Shown: positions 10,675-20,281 of the stretch, one piece after another
Layout of the letters: each line of letters opens with the position of its first letter
How positions within the stretch are numbered: the stretch's first letter is position 1
DNA from: Azospirillum sp. B510
Lineage (GTDB): Bacteria; Pseudomonadota; Alphaproteobacteria; Azospirillales; Azospirillaceae
Reading direction: 5' to 3'
Length of the DNA stretch: 64,000 nt
Assembly: GCF_000010725.1 (NCBI RefSeq)
Contig: NC_013854.1
Span: 2,261,001 to 2,325,000 of the forward strand
Made by a program: the position numbers and the translations under genes
Notes under the pieces: model-generated
What the model was told of the DNA's origin: nothing
What the model saw: the letters and a program-made list of their open reading frames with translations, nothing else
Database searches by the model: none

Positions 10675-13600
10675 ATGAACGCCTACCCCGCCGCGTCGGA
10701 CAAGACGGCCGACCTGCTGCGCCATCTCGCCGGCCGCCCCGGCCATGACGAGGTGAAGGCCGGTTTCCGCCAGCTCCTGGTCGAGGAGTTCGGGACGGAG
10801 ATCGACGCCGTCCGGTTCGAACACCGGGTGCAGGAGGTGCGCGGGCGGCTGGACGCGCTGGTCGGCCATACGATCTTCGAAGCCAAGCGCGACCTCGACG
10901 CCGAATGGCGCGATGTCGAACGGCGCATGCCCGAATATCTCGCCGACCGCGAGAGGGCGGAGGGCGAGCGTTTCGTCGGCATCGCCTCCGACGGGCGGCT
11001 CTGGGTGGTGACGGAGCTTCAGGACGGCAAGCTGGCGGTGGTCAAGCGCACCATCCTGGACCCGGACAAGGGCGAGCGGTTCCTCGCCTGGCTGGACGGC
11101 GCGCTGGCCCTGAAATCGTCGCTGCCGCCCGATCCGCTGACCATCCGGGCGGAGCTGGGCCAGGATTCCCTGGCCTTCCACCGGGTGGACGGCGAGATGC
11201 GGGCGCTGTGGGGCCGGCTGAAATCCGACCCGGCGGTGGCGCTGAAGCGCGACCTGTGGGCAGAGCTGCTGAAGCAGGTCTATGGCCGCGAGGTCGAGGG
11301 CGACGACCTGTGGTTCCAGCACAGCTTCCTGGTGGTGGTCGCCAAATGCATCGCGCTGGCGGTGATGGGCCTGCCGGAGGACGATCCCACCCGCCTGCTG
11401 TCGGGCGAGGCCTTCAAATCCGCCGGCATCCATGGCGCGGTGGAAAGCGATTTCTTCGACTGGGTGGTCGCCGATGCCGACGGCCAGGCGCTGGTCCGCC
11501 GCATCATGGCCCATGTCCGCCGCTTCCGCCTGTCGGAGGTGGAAAGCGACGTCCTGAAGATCCTGTATGAATCGCTGATCGACCGCGACGAGCGCCACGG
11601 GCTGGGCGAATATTACACGCCCGACTGGCTGGCCGCCAAGGTGGTCCGCCATGCGGTGGACCGGCCGCTTGAACAGCGGGTGATGGATCCGGCCTGCGGG
11701 TCGGGCACCTTCCTGTTCCACGCCATCCGCCATTTCCTGGCGGAGGCGGAGGAGGCCGGGCTGGAACCGGACCGCCGGGCGCTGGAGGCCTGCGGCTATG
11801 TCGCCGGCACCGACATCCATCCGGTGGCGGTCATCATCGCCCGCGTCACCTATCTGCTGGCGTTGGCCCCGGCGCTGTCGGCGCGCACCGGAGAGCTGTC
11901 GATCCCGGTCTATCTCGGCGACGCCATGCAGCTGTCGATCTCCGAATTCATGGCGGGCAAGGAGCTGACCATCCGCGTGCCGCCGCCGCCGGCCGGCGAG
12001 GGGCGGAGCGGCGCGCCGCGCGCCGACGGGCGCGAGCAGCTCGATTTCCCCGATACCTTCTGCCGCGATCCCGCCCTGTTCGACAAGGCGATCGAACGGA
12101 TGCGCACCGGGTCGGAACAGGGGATGACGCGGGCGCAGATCGAAAAGGCGCTGTACCGCATCACCGAACAGCATTACCGCGCCGACGTGACCCGCGAACA
12201 GGAGCTGGCGATCCAGGATCTGGGCAAGACCTATGTCACCTTCGACAGGCTGCGGCGCGAGGGGCGCGACACGGTGTGGGCCTATGTCGCCCGCAACCTG
12301 TCGCGGCCGCTGGCCTATTCGGCCGGCGGCGGCTGGGCCCAGGTGGTGGTCGGCAACCCGCCCTGGGTCGCCTTCCGCCATATGAATCCGGTTCTGCAAA
12401 AGCGCTTCAAAGAACTATCGAAAGGTGAAAAGCTCTATTCTTCCCGGTCTCCATCCCATAATGACCTTTGCGCGTTGTTCAGTGTCAGGGCTGCCCATCT
12501 GTATTTGCGCTCAGGTGGGAAATTGGCCTTTGTTCTTCCTATGGCCGCGCTGACCCGAAGTCAGTTTGATACATTCCGTAAAGGGTCTTTTCACTCGGTT
12601 CGCATTGCATGGGAAGAGGTCTGGAGTATGGATGAATCCGTCCATCCCCTATTCCCTGTGCCCTCCTGCGTGCTTTTTGGAAGAAAGCGAGCTGTTGGGC
12701 AGAAGATTCCGGAGTCCATCAAAGCATTCAAGGGAGCACTCCCCCTACGCGATGCCTCGGAAGAGATTGCGGACCGGTTTCTGCGCGTATCGGTGAACTC
12801 AAAAGGACTTTCCGTAGCTCAGGCAACGGGTGGATCCGTATACAGGGAAATGTTCCGGCAAGGCGCTATTCTCGTCCCAAGAATGCTTTGTTTTGTTGAG
12901 AGAAAGCAATCCGGTCGCCTCGGCAGCAACCCTTCCGCGCCATTGGTGGTAAGCCGCAGAAGCAACCAGGAGAAAATGCCTTGGAAGGAAGCCGCCGCAA
13001 TTGAAAACAGGGTGGAACGGGATTTTCTGAGACCAATTCTCCTTGGGGAATCCATCACTCCGTTCAGAGTGATGAGCAAACTTGAAGCTGTTGTTCCCGC
13101 GACAGAGTCCGGGATAATTCTCGATTCGGAGGGCGCTGCGAACAGAGGTTTCAGCGATCTTTTCGCATGGCTGAAGAAAGCTGAATACGTCTGGGACACG
13201 CATAACAAATCCGAGAGGACACTGACAGATCAACTTAACTATATTGGTCAGTTGTCATCACAATTCCCGGTAAATGCCCTCAGAGTCATTTACGCAAAGG
13301 CAGGAAAAAATCCGGCTTGCGCCATAATTCGCGATGATCGGGCCATTATCGACCACAAGCTATATTGGTATGCTCCCGCAAACGAATTAGAGGCCTTTTA
13401 CCTCACCGCAATCCTCAACAGTGAAGCCTTGCGGCAAAAGGTTGAACACTACCAGTCCCGTGGCCAATGGGGTGCGCGCGATTTCGACAAGGTCGCCTTC
13501 AACCTGCCGATTCCGCGTTTCGACCCCGACAGCGCCCTGCATCTCGATCTCGCCGACGCGGCGAAGCGGGCGGAGGATCTGGCGGCGCTGGTGGAGTTGC

Positions 13601-13716
13601 CCGACGGCATCCCCTTCCAGCGCGCCCGCGCGCAGGTCCGCCGCGCCCTGACCGACGCCGGCATCGCCACCGAGATCGACGGGCTGGTGGAACGGCTGCT
13701 CGACGACACGGCTTAA
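10675..13716 (+). CDS. Type IIG-like restriction enzyme/N6-adenine methyltransferase
   Basis: A single 1013-aa chain that appears to combine nuclease, methyltransferase and DNA-recognition parts. Residues 50-72 hold a PD-(D/E)xK-like site (E54, D60, then E69-A-K71 in IFEAKRDL). A helical linker leads to the N6-adenine methylase core, with GEYYTPDWLA (about 311), motif I DPACGSGTFLF (about 340) and motif IV NPPWVAF (about 561). The region from about residue 570 to 930 should be the target-recognition part. Its DNA (about 12,385-13,475) is clearly poorer in G+C than both flanks, indicating exchange of the specificity segment. It would defend against phage by cutting unmodified DNA and protecting the host by methylation. 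It starts 7 bp after hisS and may be co-transcribed. The recognition sequence is unknown. Confidence 0.85.
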   Translation: MNAYPAASDKTADLLRHLAGRPGHDEVKAGFRQLLVEEFGTEIDAVRFEHRVQEVRGRLDALVGHTIFEAKRDLDAEWRDVERRMPEYLADRERAEGERFVGIASDGRLWVVTELQDGKLAVVKRTILDPDKGERFLAWLDGALALKSSLPPDPLTIRAELGQDSLAFHRVDGEMRALWGRLKSDPAVALKRDLWAELLKQVYGREVEGDDLWFQHSFLVVVAKCIALAVMGLPEDDPTRLLSGEAFKSAGIHGAVESDFFDWVVADADGQALVRRIMAHVRRFRLSEVESDVLKILYESLIDRDERHGLGEYYTPDWLAAKVVRHAVDRPLEQRVMDPACGSGTFLFHAIRHFLAEAEEAGLEPDRRALEACGYVAGTDIHPVAVIIARVTYLLALAPALSARTGELSIPVYLGDAMQLSISEFMAGKELTIRVPPPPAGEGRSGAPRADGREQLDFPDTFCRDPALFDKAIERMRTGSEQGMTRAQIEKALYRITEQHYRADVTREQELAIQDLGKTYVTFDRLRREGRDTVWAYVARNLSRPLAYSAGGGWAQVVVGNPPWVAFRHMNPVLQKRFKELSKGEKLYSSRSPSHNDLCALFSVRAAHLYLRSGGKLAFVLPMAALTRSQFDTFRKGSFHSVRIAWEEVWSMDESVHPLFPVPSCVLFGRKRAVGQKIPESIKAFKGALPLRDASEEIADRFLRVSVNSKGLSVAQATGGSVYREMFRQGAILVPRMLCFVERKQSGRLGSNPSAPLVVSRRSNQEKMPWKEAAAIENRVERDFLRPILLGESITPFRVMSKLEAVVPATESGIILDSEGAANRGFSDLFAWLKKAEYVWDTHNKSERTLTDQLNYIGQLSSQFPVNALRVIYAKAGKNPACAIIRDDRAIIDHKLYWYAPANELEAFYLTAILNSEALRQKVEHYQSRGQWGARDFDKVAFNLPIPRFDPDSALHLDLADAAKRAEDLAALVELPDGIPFQRARAQVRRALTDAGIATEIDGLVERLLDDTA

Positions 13717-13796
13717 AGTCGCGTTAACCATAACCCCGCTATCCTTCCCGCCGACACCGGCCGGGTGGGCCGGGCGGCAGGGGATGCGCATCCGGT

Positions 13797-16700
13797 ATGG
13801 CCAAGGGGTGGAGGCAGGTCGGGCGGTGGGGGCTGCGGACGGCGATCGGCGTCACGCTGGCCATCACGCTCGCCGCCGCCGGCTATGCCGGCTGGCGGGA
13901 GATGCGGACCTCCCGCCTCCAGGCCCGGCTGCTGTCCGGCATCGCCCAGTCGATGACCGTCAGCTTGCGCGAAGGCCCCAACCCGCAGGCGCGCTATCCC
14001 AGGCAGGGACCGTACAATGAACGGCTCGGCTACATCGCCCTGCCCGGCCAGCTCGACGCGCTGACCCGCGACCTCTATGCGGTGGAACGACAGGCGGTGC
14101 TGTCGCCGGCGCTCGACCGCTTCATGGCCGGCGGCGGCTTCCCGATCTACCGCGAGAAGACCCAGGCCGGGCTGACCCTGCTCGACCGCAACGGCGCGGT
14201 GATGTATTCGGCGCGCTATCCCGAACGGGTGTTCGACGGTTTCGACGATGTTCCGAAGCTGGTCGCCGACACGCTGCTGTTCATCGAGAACCGCGAGTTG
14301 CTGAGAGAGGACGAGCCGCGCCGCAACCCGGCGGTGGAATGGGACCGCTTCGGCGCCGCCGTCGCCATGCTGCCCTTGCAGTTCCTGCGGCCGGGCCAGC
14401 GCTCCCCCGGCGGCTCGACGCTGGCGACCCAGATCGAGAAATACCGCCATTCGCCCGACGGCCAGACCACCGGCGGGGTGGAGAAGCTGCGCCAGATGGC
14501 CTCGGCCAGCATCCGCGCCTACAGCGACGGCGAGGACACCACCCAGGCCCGCCGCCGCATCCTGGTCGATTACCTCAACTCCACCCCGCTGACCGCCAGG
14601 GCCGGCTTCGGCGAGGTGAACGGGCTGGGCGACGGGCTGTGGGCCTGGTTCGGCACCGACCTGTCGATCGCCAAGCGGGTGCTGGCCGAACCGGCACCCG
14701 ACGGCCTGACGGATCCCCGCGCCCAGCGGCTGAAGGCGCTGGCCTACAAGCAGGTGCTGGCCCTGCTGCTGGCCCAGCGCCGGCCCTCCCATTACCTGAT
14801 CCAGGACCGCGCCGCGCTCGACCGGCTGGCCGACGCCCATCTGCGGGCGCTCGCCCAGGCTGGCGTCATCGACGCGGGCCTGCGCGACGCGGCGCTGGCC
14901 ACCCCGCTGGTCTTCCGCGAGGAGGCGCCGGCCACCCCCGCCACCTCCTTCGTCGAGCAGAAGGCGACCAACGCCATCCGCGCCCGGCTGCTCGCCATGC
15001 TGGGGGTGCAGAGCCTCTACCAGCTCGACCGCATCGACCTGACCGCGCAATCGACGCTGGACGCCGAAACCCAGGCCCGCGTCGTCGAGGTGCTGGGCAA
15101 GCTGAACGACCCCGACTATGCCCGCTCGCTCGGGCTGACCGGCGAACGGCTGCTCGACGCCCGCAACAACGACCTGTCCAAGCTGGTCTATTCGATCACG
15201 CTCTACGAACGCGGCCCCGACGCCAATTACCTGCGGGTCCAGGCCGACAATCTCGACCAGCCGCTCGACATCAATGACGGGGCCAAGCTCGACCTGGGCT
15301 CCACCGCCAAGCTGCGGACCTTGGCGACCTATCTGGAGATCGTCGCCGAACTGCACAGCCGCTACGCCCATCTGCCCAAGGAGATGCTGGCCGATGTCGA
15401 GGACGAGGCGTCGGACAACCTGACCCGCTGGGCCACCTCCTGGCTGGCCTCGGCCCCCGACCGCCGGCTGCCGGCCATGCTGGAGGCGGCGATGGAGCGG
15501 CGCTATTCCGCCAATCCCGGCGAGGTCTTCTTCACCGGCGGCGGCCAGCATGCCTTCGTCAACTTCAACAAGGACGACAACGGCCGCATCCTGACCGTGC
15601 AGGAGGCGCTGCGGAACAGCGTCAACCTGCCCTTCATCCGGCTGATGCGCGACATCGTCCAGTTCTACACGGACGAGGGGGCGGACGACGGCGCCGACAT
15701 CCTGCGCACCCCCGACCATCCCGCCCGGCAGGCCTATCTGTCCCGCTTCGCCGACCGCGAGGGGACGGATTTCCTCAACCGCTTCTACAACGACTACCGC
15801 AAGCGCACGCCGGACGAGGCGCTGGCCCGGTTGGCGACCCGCTCGCGCCCGGTGCCCTACCGGCTGGCGGTGATCTTCCGCACCGTGCGGCCCCAGGCCG
15901 GGCTGGCGGAGTTCTCCGCCTTCCTGCGCGCCCGGCTGCCGGAGATGACGCTGTCCGACGGCGAGCTGTCGGCGCTCTACGGCAAATACGGGCCGGGCCG
16001 CTTCCCGCTGAACGACCTGGGCTATCTCGCCCGCGTCCATCCGCTGGAGCTGTGGCTGGTCGCCTATCTCCAGCGCCATCCCGACGCCAAGCGGGCCGAG
16101 GTGCTGGCCGCCAGCGCCGACGAGCGTCAGGAAAGCTATCGCTGGCTGTTCAAGAAGGGCATGGCCGCCCAGAACAGCCGAATCCGCATCGCCCTGGAGG
16201 AGGAGGCGTTCCAGCGCATCACCGCCCAATGGCGCAGCCTGGGCTATCCGTTCGAAACGCTGGTGCCGTCGCTGGCGACCGCCATCGGCAGTTCGGCCGA
16301 CCGCCCGGCGGCGCTGGCGGAGTTGATGGGGCTGATCCTGAACGACGGGTTGCGTCAACCGACGGTCAAGATCCGCTCTCTGCATTTCGCCGCCGGCACG
16401 CCTTACGAGGCCAGGCTCGGGCTCGGGCCGCTGAAGGCCGAGCGGGTGCTGCGGCCGGAGGTCTGCGCCACCCTGCGCCGCGCCCTGATGGATGTGGCGC
16501 GGAACGGCACCGCCAAGCGGGTCTGGGGCTCCTTCAAGGACACGTCCGGGGCGCCGATCCCGATGGGCGGCAAGACCGGCACCGGCGACCACCGGCTGGA
16601 CCGCTGGGGACCGGGCGGCGTCCTGCTCGAATCGAAGGCGGTCAACCGCACCGCCACCTTCGTCTTCTACATCGGCGACCGCTTCTTCGGCACGATGACC

Positions 16701-16853
16701 GCCTTCGTCCATGGGCCGGAGGCCGACAATTACCGCTTCACCAGCGCCCTGCCCGCCCAACTGCTGAAAAGCCTGGCCCCGGCGTTGCAGCCGCTCATCG
16801 ACCAGGGCGCCACCCACACCGCCGACACCCGGACGACGCCGGCCGGGCTGTGA
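13797..16853 (+). CDS. Class A penicillin-binding protein (GT51 plus transpeptidase), divergent
   Basis: A bifunctional peptidoglycan synthase-like protein of 1018 aa, longer than usual. It has one N-terminal membrane anchor (about 13-35). A GT51 glycosyltransferase domain follows, with the catalytic-Glu region LFIENREL and GGSTLATQIEK, both deviating from the classical EDxxF and GGSTITQQ. The transpeptidase domain shows SxxK as STAK (about S502-K505), an SVN motif (about 608) and KTGTGD (about 925). The catalytic set is therefore complete, but the spacing between the SxN and KTG boxes is long. It should polymerise and cross-link glycan strands at the periplasmic face. Not an exact match to PBP1a or PBP1c that I can name. 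Confidence 0.82.
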   Translation: MAKGWRQVGRWGLRTAIGVTLAITLAAAGYAGWREMRTSRLQARLLSGIAQSMTVSLREGPNPQARYPRQGPYNERLGYIALPGQLDALTRDLYAVERQAVLSPALDRFMAGGGFPIYREKTQAGLTLLDRNGAVMYSARYPERVFDGFDDVPKLVADTLLFIENRELLREDEPRRNPAVEWDRFGAAVAMLPLQFLRPGQRSPGGSTLATQIEKYRHSPDGQTTGGVEKLRQMASASIRAYSDGEDTTQARRRILVDYLNSTPLTARAGFGEVNGLGDGLWAWFGTDLSIAKRVLAEPAPDGLTDPRAQRLKALAYKQVLALLLAQRRPSHYLIQDRAALDRLADAHLRALAQAGVIDAGLRDAALATPLVFREEAPATPATSFVEQKATNAIRARLLAMLGVQSLYQLDRIDLTAQSTLDAETQARVVEVLGKLNDPDYARSLGLTGERLLDARNNDLSKLVYSITLYERGPDANYLRVQADNLDQPLDINDGAKLDLGSTAKLRTLATYLEIVAELHSRYAHLPKEMLADVEDEASDNLTRWATSWLASAPDRRLPAMLEAAMERRYSANPGEVFFTGGGQHAFVNFNKDDNGRILTVQEALRNSVNLPFIRLMRDIVQFYTDEGADDGADILRTPDHPARQAYLSRFADREGTDFLNRFYNDYRKRTPDEALARLATRSRPVPYRLAVIFRTVRPQAGLAEFSAFLRARLPEMTLSDGELSALYGKYGPGRFPLNDLGYLARVHPLELWLVAYLQRHPDAKRAEVLAASADERQESYRWLFKKGMAAQNSRIRIALEEEAFQRITAQWRSLGYPFETLVPSLATAIGSSADRPAALAELMGLILNDGLRQPTVKIRSLHFAAGTPYEARLGLGPLKAERVLRPEVCATLRRALMDVARNGTAKRVWGSFKDTSGAPIPMGGKTGTGDHRLDRWGPGGVLLESKAVNRTATFVFYIGDRFFGTMTAFVHGPEADNYRFTSALPAQLLKSLAPALQPLIDQGATHTADTRTTPAGL

Positions 16854-17123
16854 ATTTTCCCAGGACGCTCAGGACAGCACCGGAACCATGATAGGATGAG
16901 CGCGCTCCGCCTTGCCGGACGGAGTGAACGGTGAACAGGGGCGCGAACCATGTTCCAAACGTTCCAAATGTTCCATTCGCCGCCGGCTCCGCCGATCGCT
17001 CCCGCGGAATTCCGCCGTAGCCCTTGACGCATCCCTTGACGCGGCCCCCCGTTTGCCGTAAGCACGCCGCGCACGCGTCGGCACCCCTGGAGGCCGGCGC
17101 CCTTTTTGTTTTGGAGCATCGTC

Positions 17124-17720
17124 ATGACCAAGATCATTCCGCTCGGCGCTCAGACGCGCGAACGGGCCGGCAAGGGGACCGCCCGCCAGACCCGCCGTGA
17201 TGGCCGTATTCCGGCCGTCATCTATGGTGGTAAGCAGGCTCCCGTCACCATTTCGCTCGAGAAGTTCGAGTTCACCCGCGTCCTGCATCAGCCGGGCTTC
17301 TTCACCCACCTGTTCGACGTCACCGTCGACGGCACCGCCCATCGCGTCCTGCCGCGCGACGTGCAGTTCCACCCGGTGAGCGACATCCCGCTGCATGTCG
17401 ACTTCCTGCGCGTCTCCTCCGACACCCGCATCAACGTGCAGGTTCCGGTCGAGTTCGCCGACCAGGAGAAGTCGGCCGGTCTGAAGCGCGGCGGCGTGCT
17501 GAACATCGTCCGTCACGAGCTGGAGCTGAGCTGCCCGGCCGACAACATCCCCGAGCACATCACCATCTCGTGCGAGGGCTTCGACGTCGGCGACTCGATC
17601 CACATCTCCGCGGTCAAGCTGCCGGAAGGTGTGAGCTCGGCGATCACCGACCGCGATTTCACCATCGCGACCATCGTCGCCCCGTCGGGCCTGAAGTCGG
17701 AAGAGGGCGCCGCCTCCTGA
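17124..17720 (+). CDS. rplY: 50S ribosomal protein L25/general stress protein Ctc
   Basis: L25 binds 5S rRNA in the large ribosomal subunit. The 198-aa product is the long Ctc/TL5 form: an N-terminal 5S-binding beta-barrel domain (about 1-92, with [20 protein letters not shown] and [17 protein letters not shown]) and a C-terminal domain (about 95-185, with [15 protein letters not shown] and LPEGVSSAI). A GGAG precedes the ATG at 17124. The rplY-pth order is a common bacterial arrangement. The 270-bp upstream gap has two TTGACGC copies (near 17,025 and 17,037) that could include a promoter -35 element. Confidence 0.96.
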   Translation: MTKIIPLGAQTRERAGKGTARQTRRDGRIPAVIYGGKQAPVTISLEKFEFTRVLHQPGFFTHLFDVTVDGTAHRVLPRDVQFHPVSDIPLHVDFLRVSSDTRINVQVPVEFADQEKSAGLKRGGVLNIVRHELELSCPADNIPEHITISCEGFDVGDSIHISAVKLPEGVSSAITDRDFTIATIVAPSGLKSEEGAAS

Positions 17721-17754
17721 TCGGGAGCGTCCGGCCTTTGAAGATGGGTACAGT

Positions 17755-17772
17755 GGGGGGCTTCGGCCCCCC
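17755..17772 (+). terminator. UUCG-loop hairpin after rplY
   Basis: GGGGGGC-TTCG-GCCCCCC, followed by GCTTCGTTTG, lies between rplY and pth. The very stable stem and partial U-tail suggest a terminator or attenuator limiting read-through into pth. Confidence 0.55.
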
Positions 17773-17811
17773 GCTTCGTTTGTGGAGAGTGGTTTCCAAG
17801 GGGTGAGGGAC

Positions 17812-18384
17812 ATGCTGCTTCTGGTCGGATTGGGCAACCCCGGCAACGAGTATGCCCGCAACCGCCACAATATCGGCTTCATGGCGGTGGAGACCATCGC
17901 CCGACGCCACCGCTTCACCCCATGGAAGAAGCGGTTCCAGGGCCAGACCGCCGAAGGCGCCGTCGCCGGCGACAAGGTTCTGGCGCTCGAACCCGCCACC
18001 TTCATGAACCTGTCCGGCCAGTCGGTGGTGGCGGCCCTGCAATTCTACAAGCTGAAGCCCGAGAACGTCGTCGTCATCCATGACGAGCTGGACCTGCCGC
18101 CCGGCAAGATCCGGGTGAAGAAGGGCGGCGGCCATGGCGGGCATAACGGCCTGCGCTCCATCGACGCCCATATCGGCAAGGAGTACTGGCGCATCCGGCT
18201 CGGCATCGGCCATCCCGGCAACAAGGATCTGGTCAGCGGCTATGTCCTGCACGACTTCGCCAAGGCCGACCAGGGCTGGATCGACCCGCTGCTCGACGCC
18301 GTCTCGGACAATCTGCCCCTGATCGTCGATGGACAGCCGGAGCTGTTCATGAACAAGGTGACGGTGGCGACCCAAGGCAAGTGA
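17812..18384 (+). CDS. pth: Peptidyl-tRNA hydrolase
   Basis: Pth cleaves the ester bond of peptidyl-tRNAs that drop off ribosomes, recycling tRNA. The 190-aa length is normal. Conserved parts are [21 protein letters not shown], with the catalytic His near residue 20 in [15 protein letters not shown]; and [24 protein letters not shown]. An upstream in-frame Met exists (17782), but the ATG at 17812 gives the exact family start. It is followed 7 bp later by an isochorismatase-fold gene. Confidence 0.97.
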   Translation: MLLLVGLGNPGNEYARNRHNIGFMAVETIARRHRFTPWKKRFQGQTAEGAVAGDKVLALEPATFMNLSGQSVVAALQFYKLKPENVVVIHDELDLPPGKIRVKKGGGHGGHNGLRSIDAHIGKEYWRIRLGIGHPGNKDLVSGYVLHDFAKADQGWIDPLLDAVSDNLPLIVDGQPELFMNKVTVATQGK

Positions 18385-18391
18385 GGCCCCC

Positions 18392-18946
18392 ATGCTCGGT
18401 CTGGTGATCATCGATGTCCAGAACGCCATCCTCGCCGGCTGCGGCACGGCGGAGCGGCAGCCGGAGATCGACCGGGCGCTCGACGCCACCGTCGCCCGGC
18501 TGGCGGCGGTTAAGCAGCGGGCGCGCGACGCCGGGATCCCCGTCATCCTGGTCCAGCATGACGGAAATTCCGGCCACCGGCTGGCCACCGGAACGGCGGG
18601 TTGGGCCCTCCGCCCGGAGATCGCCCCGCAGGAGGGCGACATGGTCGTCCACAAGACGGAGTGCGACAGCTTCTTCGCCACCGACCTGGAGGCGCGGCTG
18701 AGGGCCCGCGGCGTCGACCGCATCGTCGTCGGCGGCTGCATGACGCAGTTCTGCGTCGACACCACCGTCCGCCGCGCGGTCTCGCTCGGCTATGACGTGA
18801 CGCTGATCGCCGACGGGCACGGCACCGCCGACCGCGGCGGCCTGCGCTTCGACCAGATCGTCGCCCATCACAACGCGACGCTGGACGGGTTCGGGGCCGG
18901 GAATTGCCGCGTGACCTTGCGGAGGGCGGACGCGACCACCTTCTGA
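18392..18946 (+). CDS. Isochorismatase-family cysteine hydrolase
   Basis: The 184-aa protein has the isochorismatase-like fold and a visible catalytic triad: Asp8 in LVIIDVQN, a Lys near residue 88 in VVHKTECDSFF, and the nucleophilic Cys near 121 in GGCMTQFCVDTTVR. Family members hydrolyse amides or vinyl ethers (nicotinamide, N-carbamoyl compounds, isochorismate). The substrate cannot be told from sequence. It starts 7 bp after pth, so it is probably co-transcribed, though the functional link is unclear. Confidence 0.88.
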   Translation: MLGLVIIDVQNAILAGCGTAERQPEIDRALDATVARLAAVKQRARDAGIPVILVQHDGNSGHRLATGTAGWALRPEIAPQEGDMVVHKTECDSFFATDLEARLRARGVDRIVVGGCMTQFCVDTTVRRAVSLGYDVTLIADGHGTADRGGLRFDQIVAHHNATLDGFGAGNCRVTLRRADATTF

Positions 18947-19009
18947 CCCGCCCGAACGCTCATGAACAGGCTGGCGATGGCGACGCGGCTGCGGTGAACG
19001 GCGCGCTCC

Positions 19010-20248
19010 TCACTCCGGCGGCGGCCCCTGTGGTCGCAGCCCGTCCGGTCCCGGCTGCGCCGGGGGCCAATTGGCGTCGGGGACATTCTGGAGACGGCGC
19101 TCCACCCGCTCCTCGATGACCAGATCCGGGCGTTCCCGATCGATCAGGGCCTGGAAACGGGCGAAATCTGGCAGCGACGGGGCAAACACATAGACAACCT
19201 CGCCGAAGCCCTGGCTGATGTAGGGCAACAGCCCGTCGCCGAAAGAATCGCGGATCACCATCAGCTTGCGCGAGGCGGTCGGGCAGTGGCTGCGGTGCAG
19301 CCAGGTGCCCTTGCCGAGCCACGTGGGCGACTCCTCGCGGGCGACGGTGAAGGCGCAGAGGACGGAGCCGGATTTGGGCCGCACATCCTCGTCACGCGCG
19401 CCATATTGCAGCATTTCGGCAAGGTCGCCCCCACCGATGGCTACCTGGGCGAAATCCTCCATCCCCAAGGTCACGCGCGGCAGGCCGCCGGGCACCCGCC
19501 CGGCGAGAGCGTCCATGATCGCCCGATAGCCGACATAGGAACCGTACATGTTCCAATGGGTGTCGGTGCGCAAATAGACCGGCGCCCCCCCGGCCTTCGC
19601 CTCCAGCAAGGGGGCGCGGAGGTCGAGGAAGCCGACCTCCGGCGCTTGGCGCATCGCCTCGGCCAGCTGGTCCAACTGCGATCGCGGACGCAGCTTGGTC
19701 AGTTCCGGCGGCATCAGGTCGGGATAGATGCTGTGCTTGTCGGGCGCCACCACGAACAGATAGGGGATGCCGCGCTCCGCCGCCCAAGCCTGCCGGCGTT
19801 TCAGCGTATCGCGCCAGCGCGCCAGATCCTCCTCGGCGAAGGGCCGGTCGTTACGGTAGAGCGGTACCGACTGGTCACCGCCGAAGAACAGCCAGCCCTC
19901 GCGCCCGATCACCACCGTCTGGGTGTTCGATTTCCCGAACAGCCGGCCCATGATGTGTGACTGAAGGCGGATCAGACCACGGCGCAGGCCGAAATGGTCG
20001 CTGATATAGGCATCGAGCCGCTCCGGCAGGTTCTGAAGCTCGGCCAGGCTCGCAGGCGGCGGGGGAAGCGGGGCGAGCCGGCGCTTTTCCTTGCCGGGAT
20101 CATCGCCCCCCACCAGCAGGCCGGCGAGCGGCACCAGGATGGCCGCCACGAAGACAGCGGAGAGCAGCGCGCCATAGCTGGAGACGGCACTCGCCGACCG
20201 CCGCCCAGCCTGTTTCACGGTCGCTGAGGTCATGGTCTCTGTTTCCAT
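19010..20248 (-). CDS. AlgX/AlgJ-like SGNH acetyltransferase
   Basis: A 412-aa periplasmic protein with a single N-terminal membrane anchor (about 25-48) and an SGNH-hydrolase-like catalytic domain. Diagnostic pieces are REGWLFFGGD, VVAPDKHSIYPDLMP, the Asp-His signature RTDTHWNMYG, and the Ser motif VIRDSFGDGLLPY near the C-terminus. Relatives (AlgX, AlgJ, DHHW proteins) transfer acetyl groups to exopolysaccharide in the periplasm. It lies 33 bp downstream of an MBOAT acyltransferase gene, the usual partner that moves acetyl groups across the membrane. No polysaccharide synthase is nearby, so the acceptor is unknown. A second start at 20233 is possible. Confidence 0.83.
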   Translation of the reverse strand: METETMTSATVKQAGRRSASAVSSYGALLSAVFVAAILVPLAGLLVGGDDPGKEKRRLAPLPPPPASLAELQNLPERLDAYISDHFGLRRGLIRLQSHIMGRLFGKSNTQTVVIGREGWLFFGGDQSVPLYRNDRPFAEEDLARWRDTLKRRQAWAAERGIPYLFVVAPDKHSIYPDLMPPELTKLRPRSQLDQLAEAMRQAPEVGFLDLRAPLLEAKAGGAPVYLRTDTHWNMYGSYVGYRAIMDALAGRVPGGLPRVTLGMEDFAQVAIGGGDLAEMLQYGARDEDVRPKSGSVLCAFTVAREESPTWLGKGTWLHRSHCPTASRKLMVIRDSFGDGLLPYISQGFGEVVYVFAPSLPDFARFQALIDRERPDLVIEERVERRLQNVPDANWPPAQPGPDGLRPQGPPPE

Positions 20249-20281
20249 GGTCGGTGATCTCGAACCGCGCCGGAGTCGGGG

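Noticed and set aside
12385..13475. Insertion sequence inside the restriction-modification gene
   Set aside because: The reading frame is continuous, there is no transposase and no terminal repeat; a replaced specificity segment explains the composition better.
13713..16817. Very long open frame on the minus strand (over 1000 codons)
   Set aside because: It is the antisense shadow of the penicillin-binding protein gene; the peptide is Gly/Gln/Arg-rich and has no domain, while the plus-strand product has clear catalytic motifs.
16854..17123. Small gene between the penicillin-binding protein and rplY
   Set aside because: No frame with a ribosome-binding site or coding-like composition; the region looks like a leader with promoter-like TTGACGC repeats.
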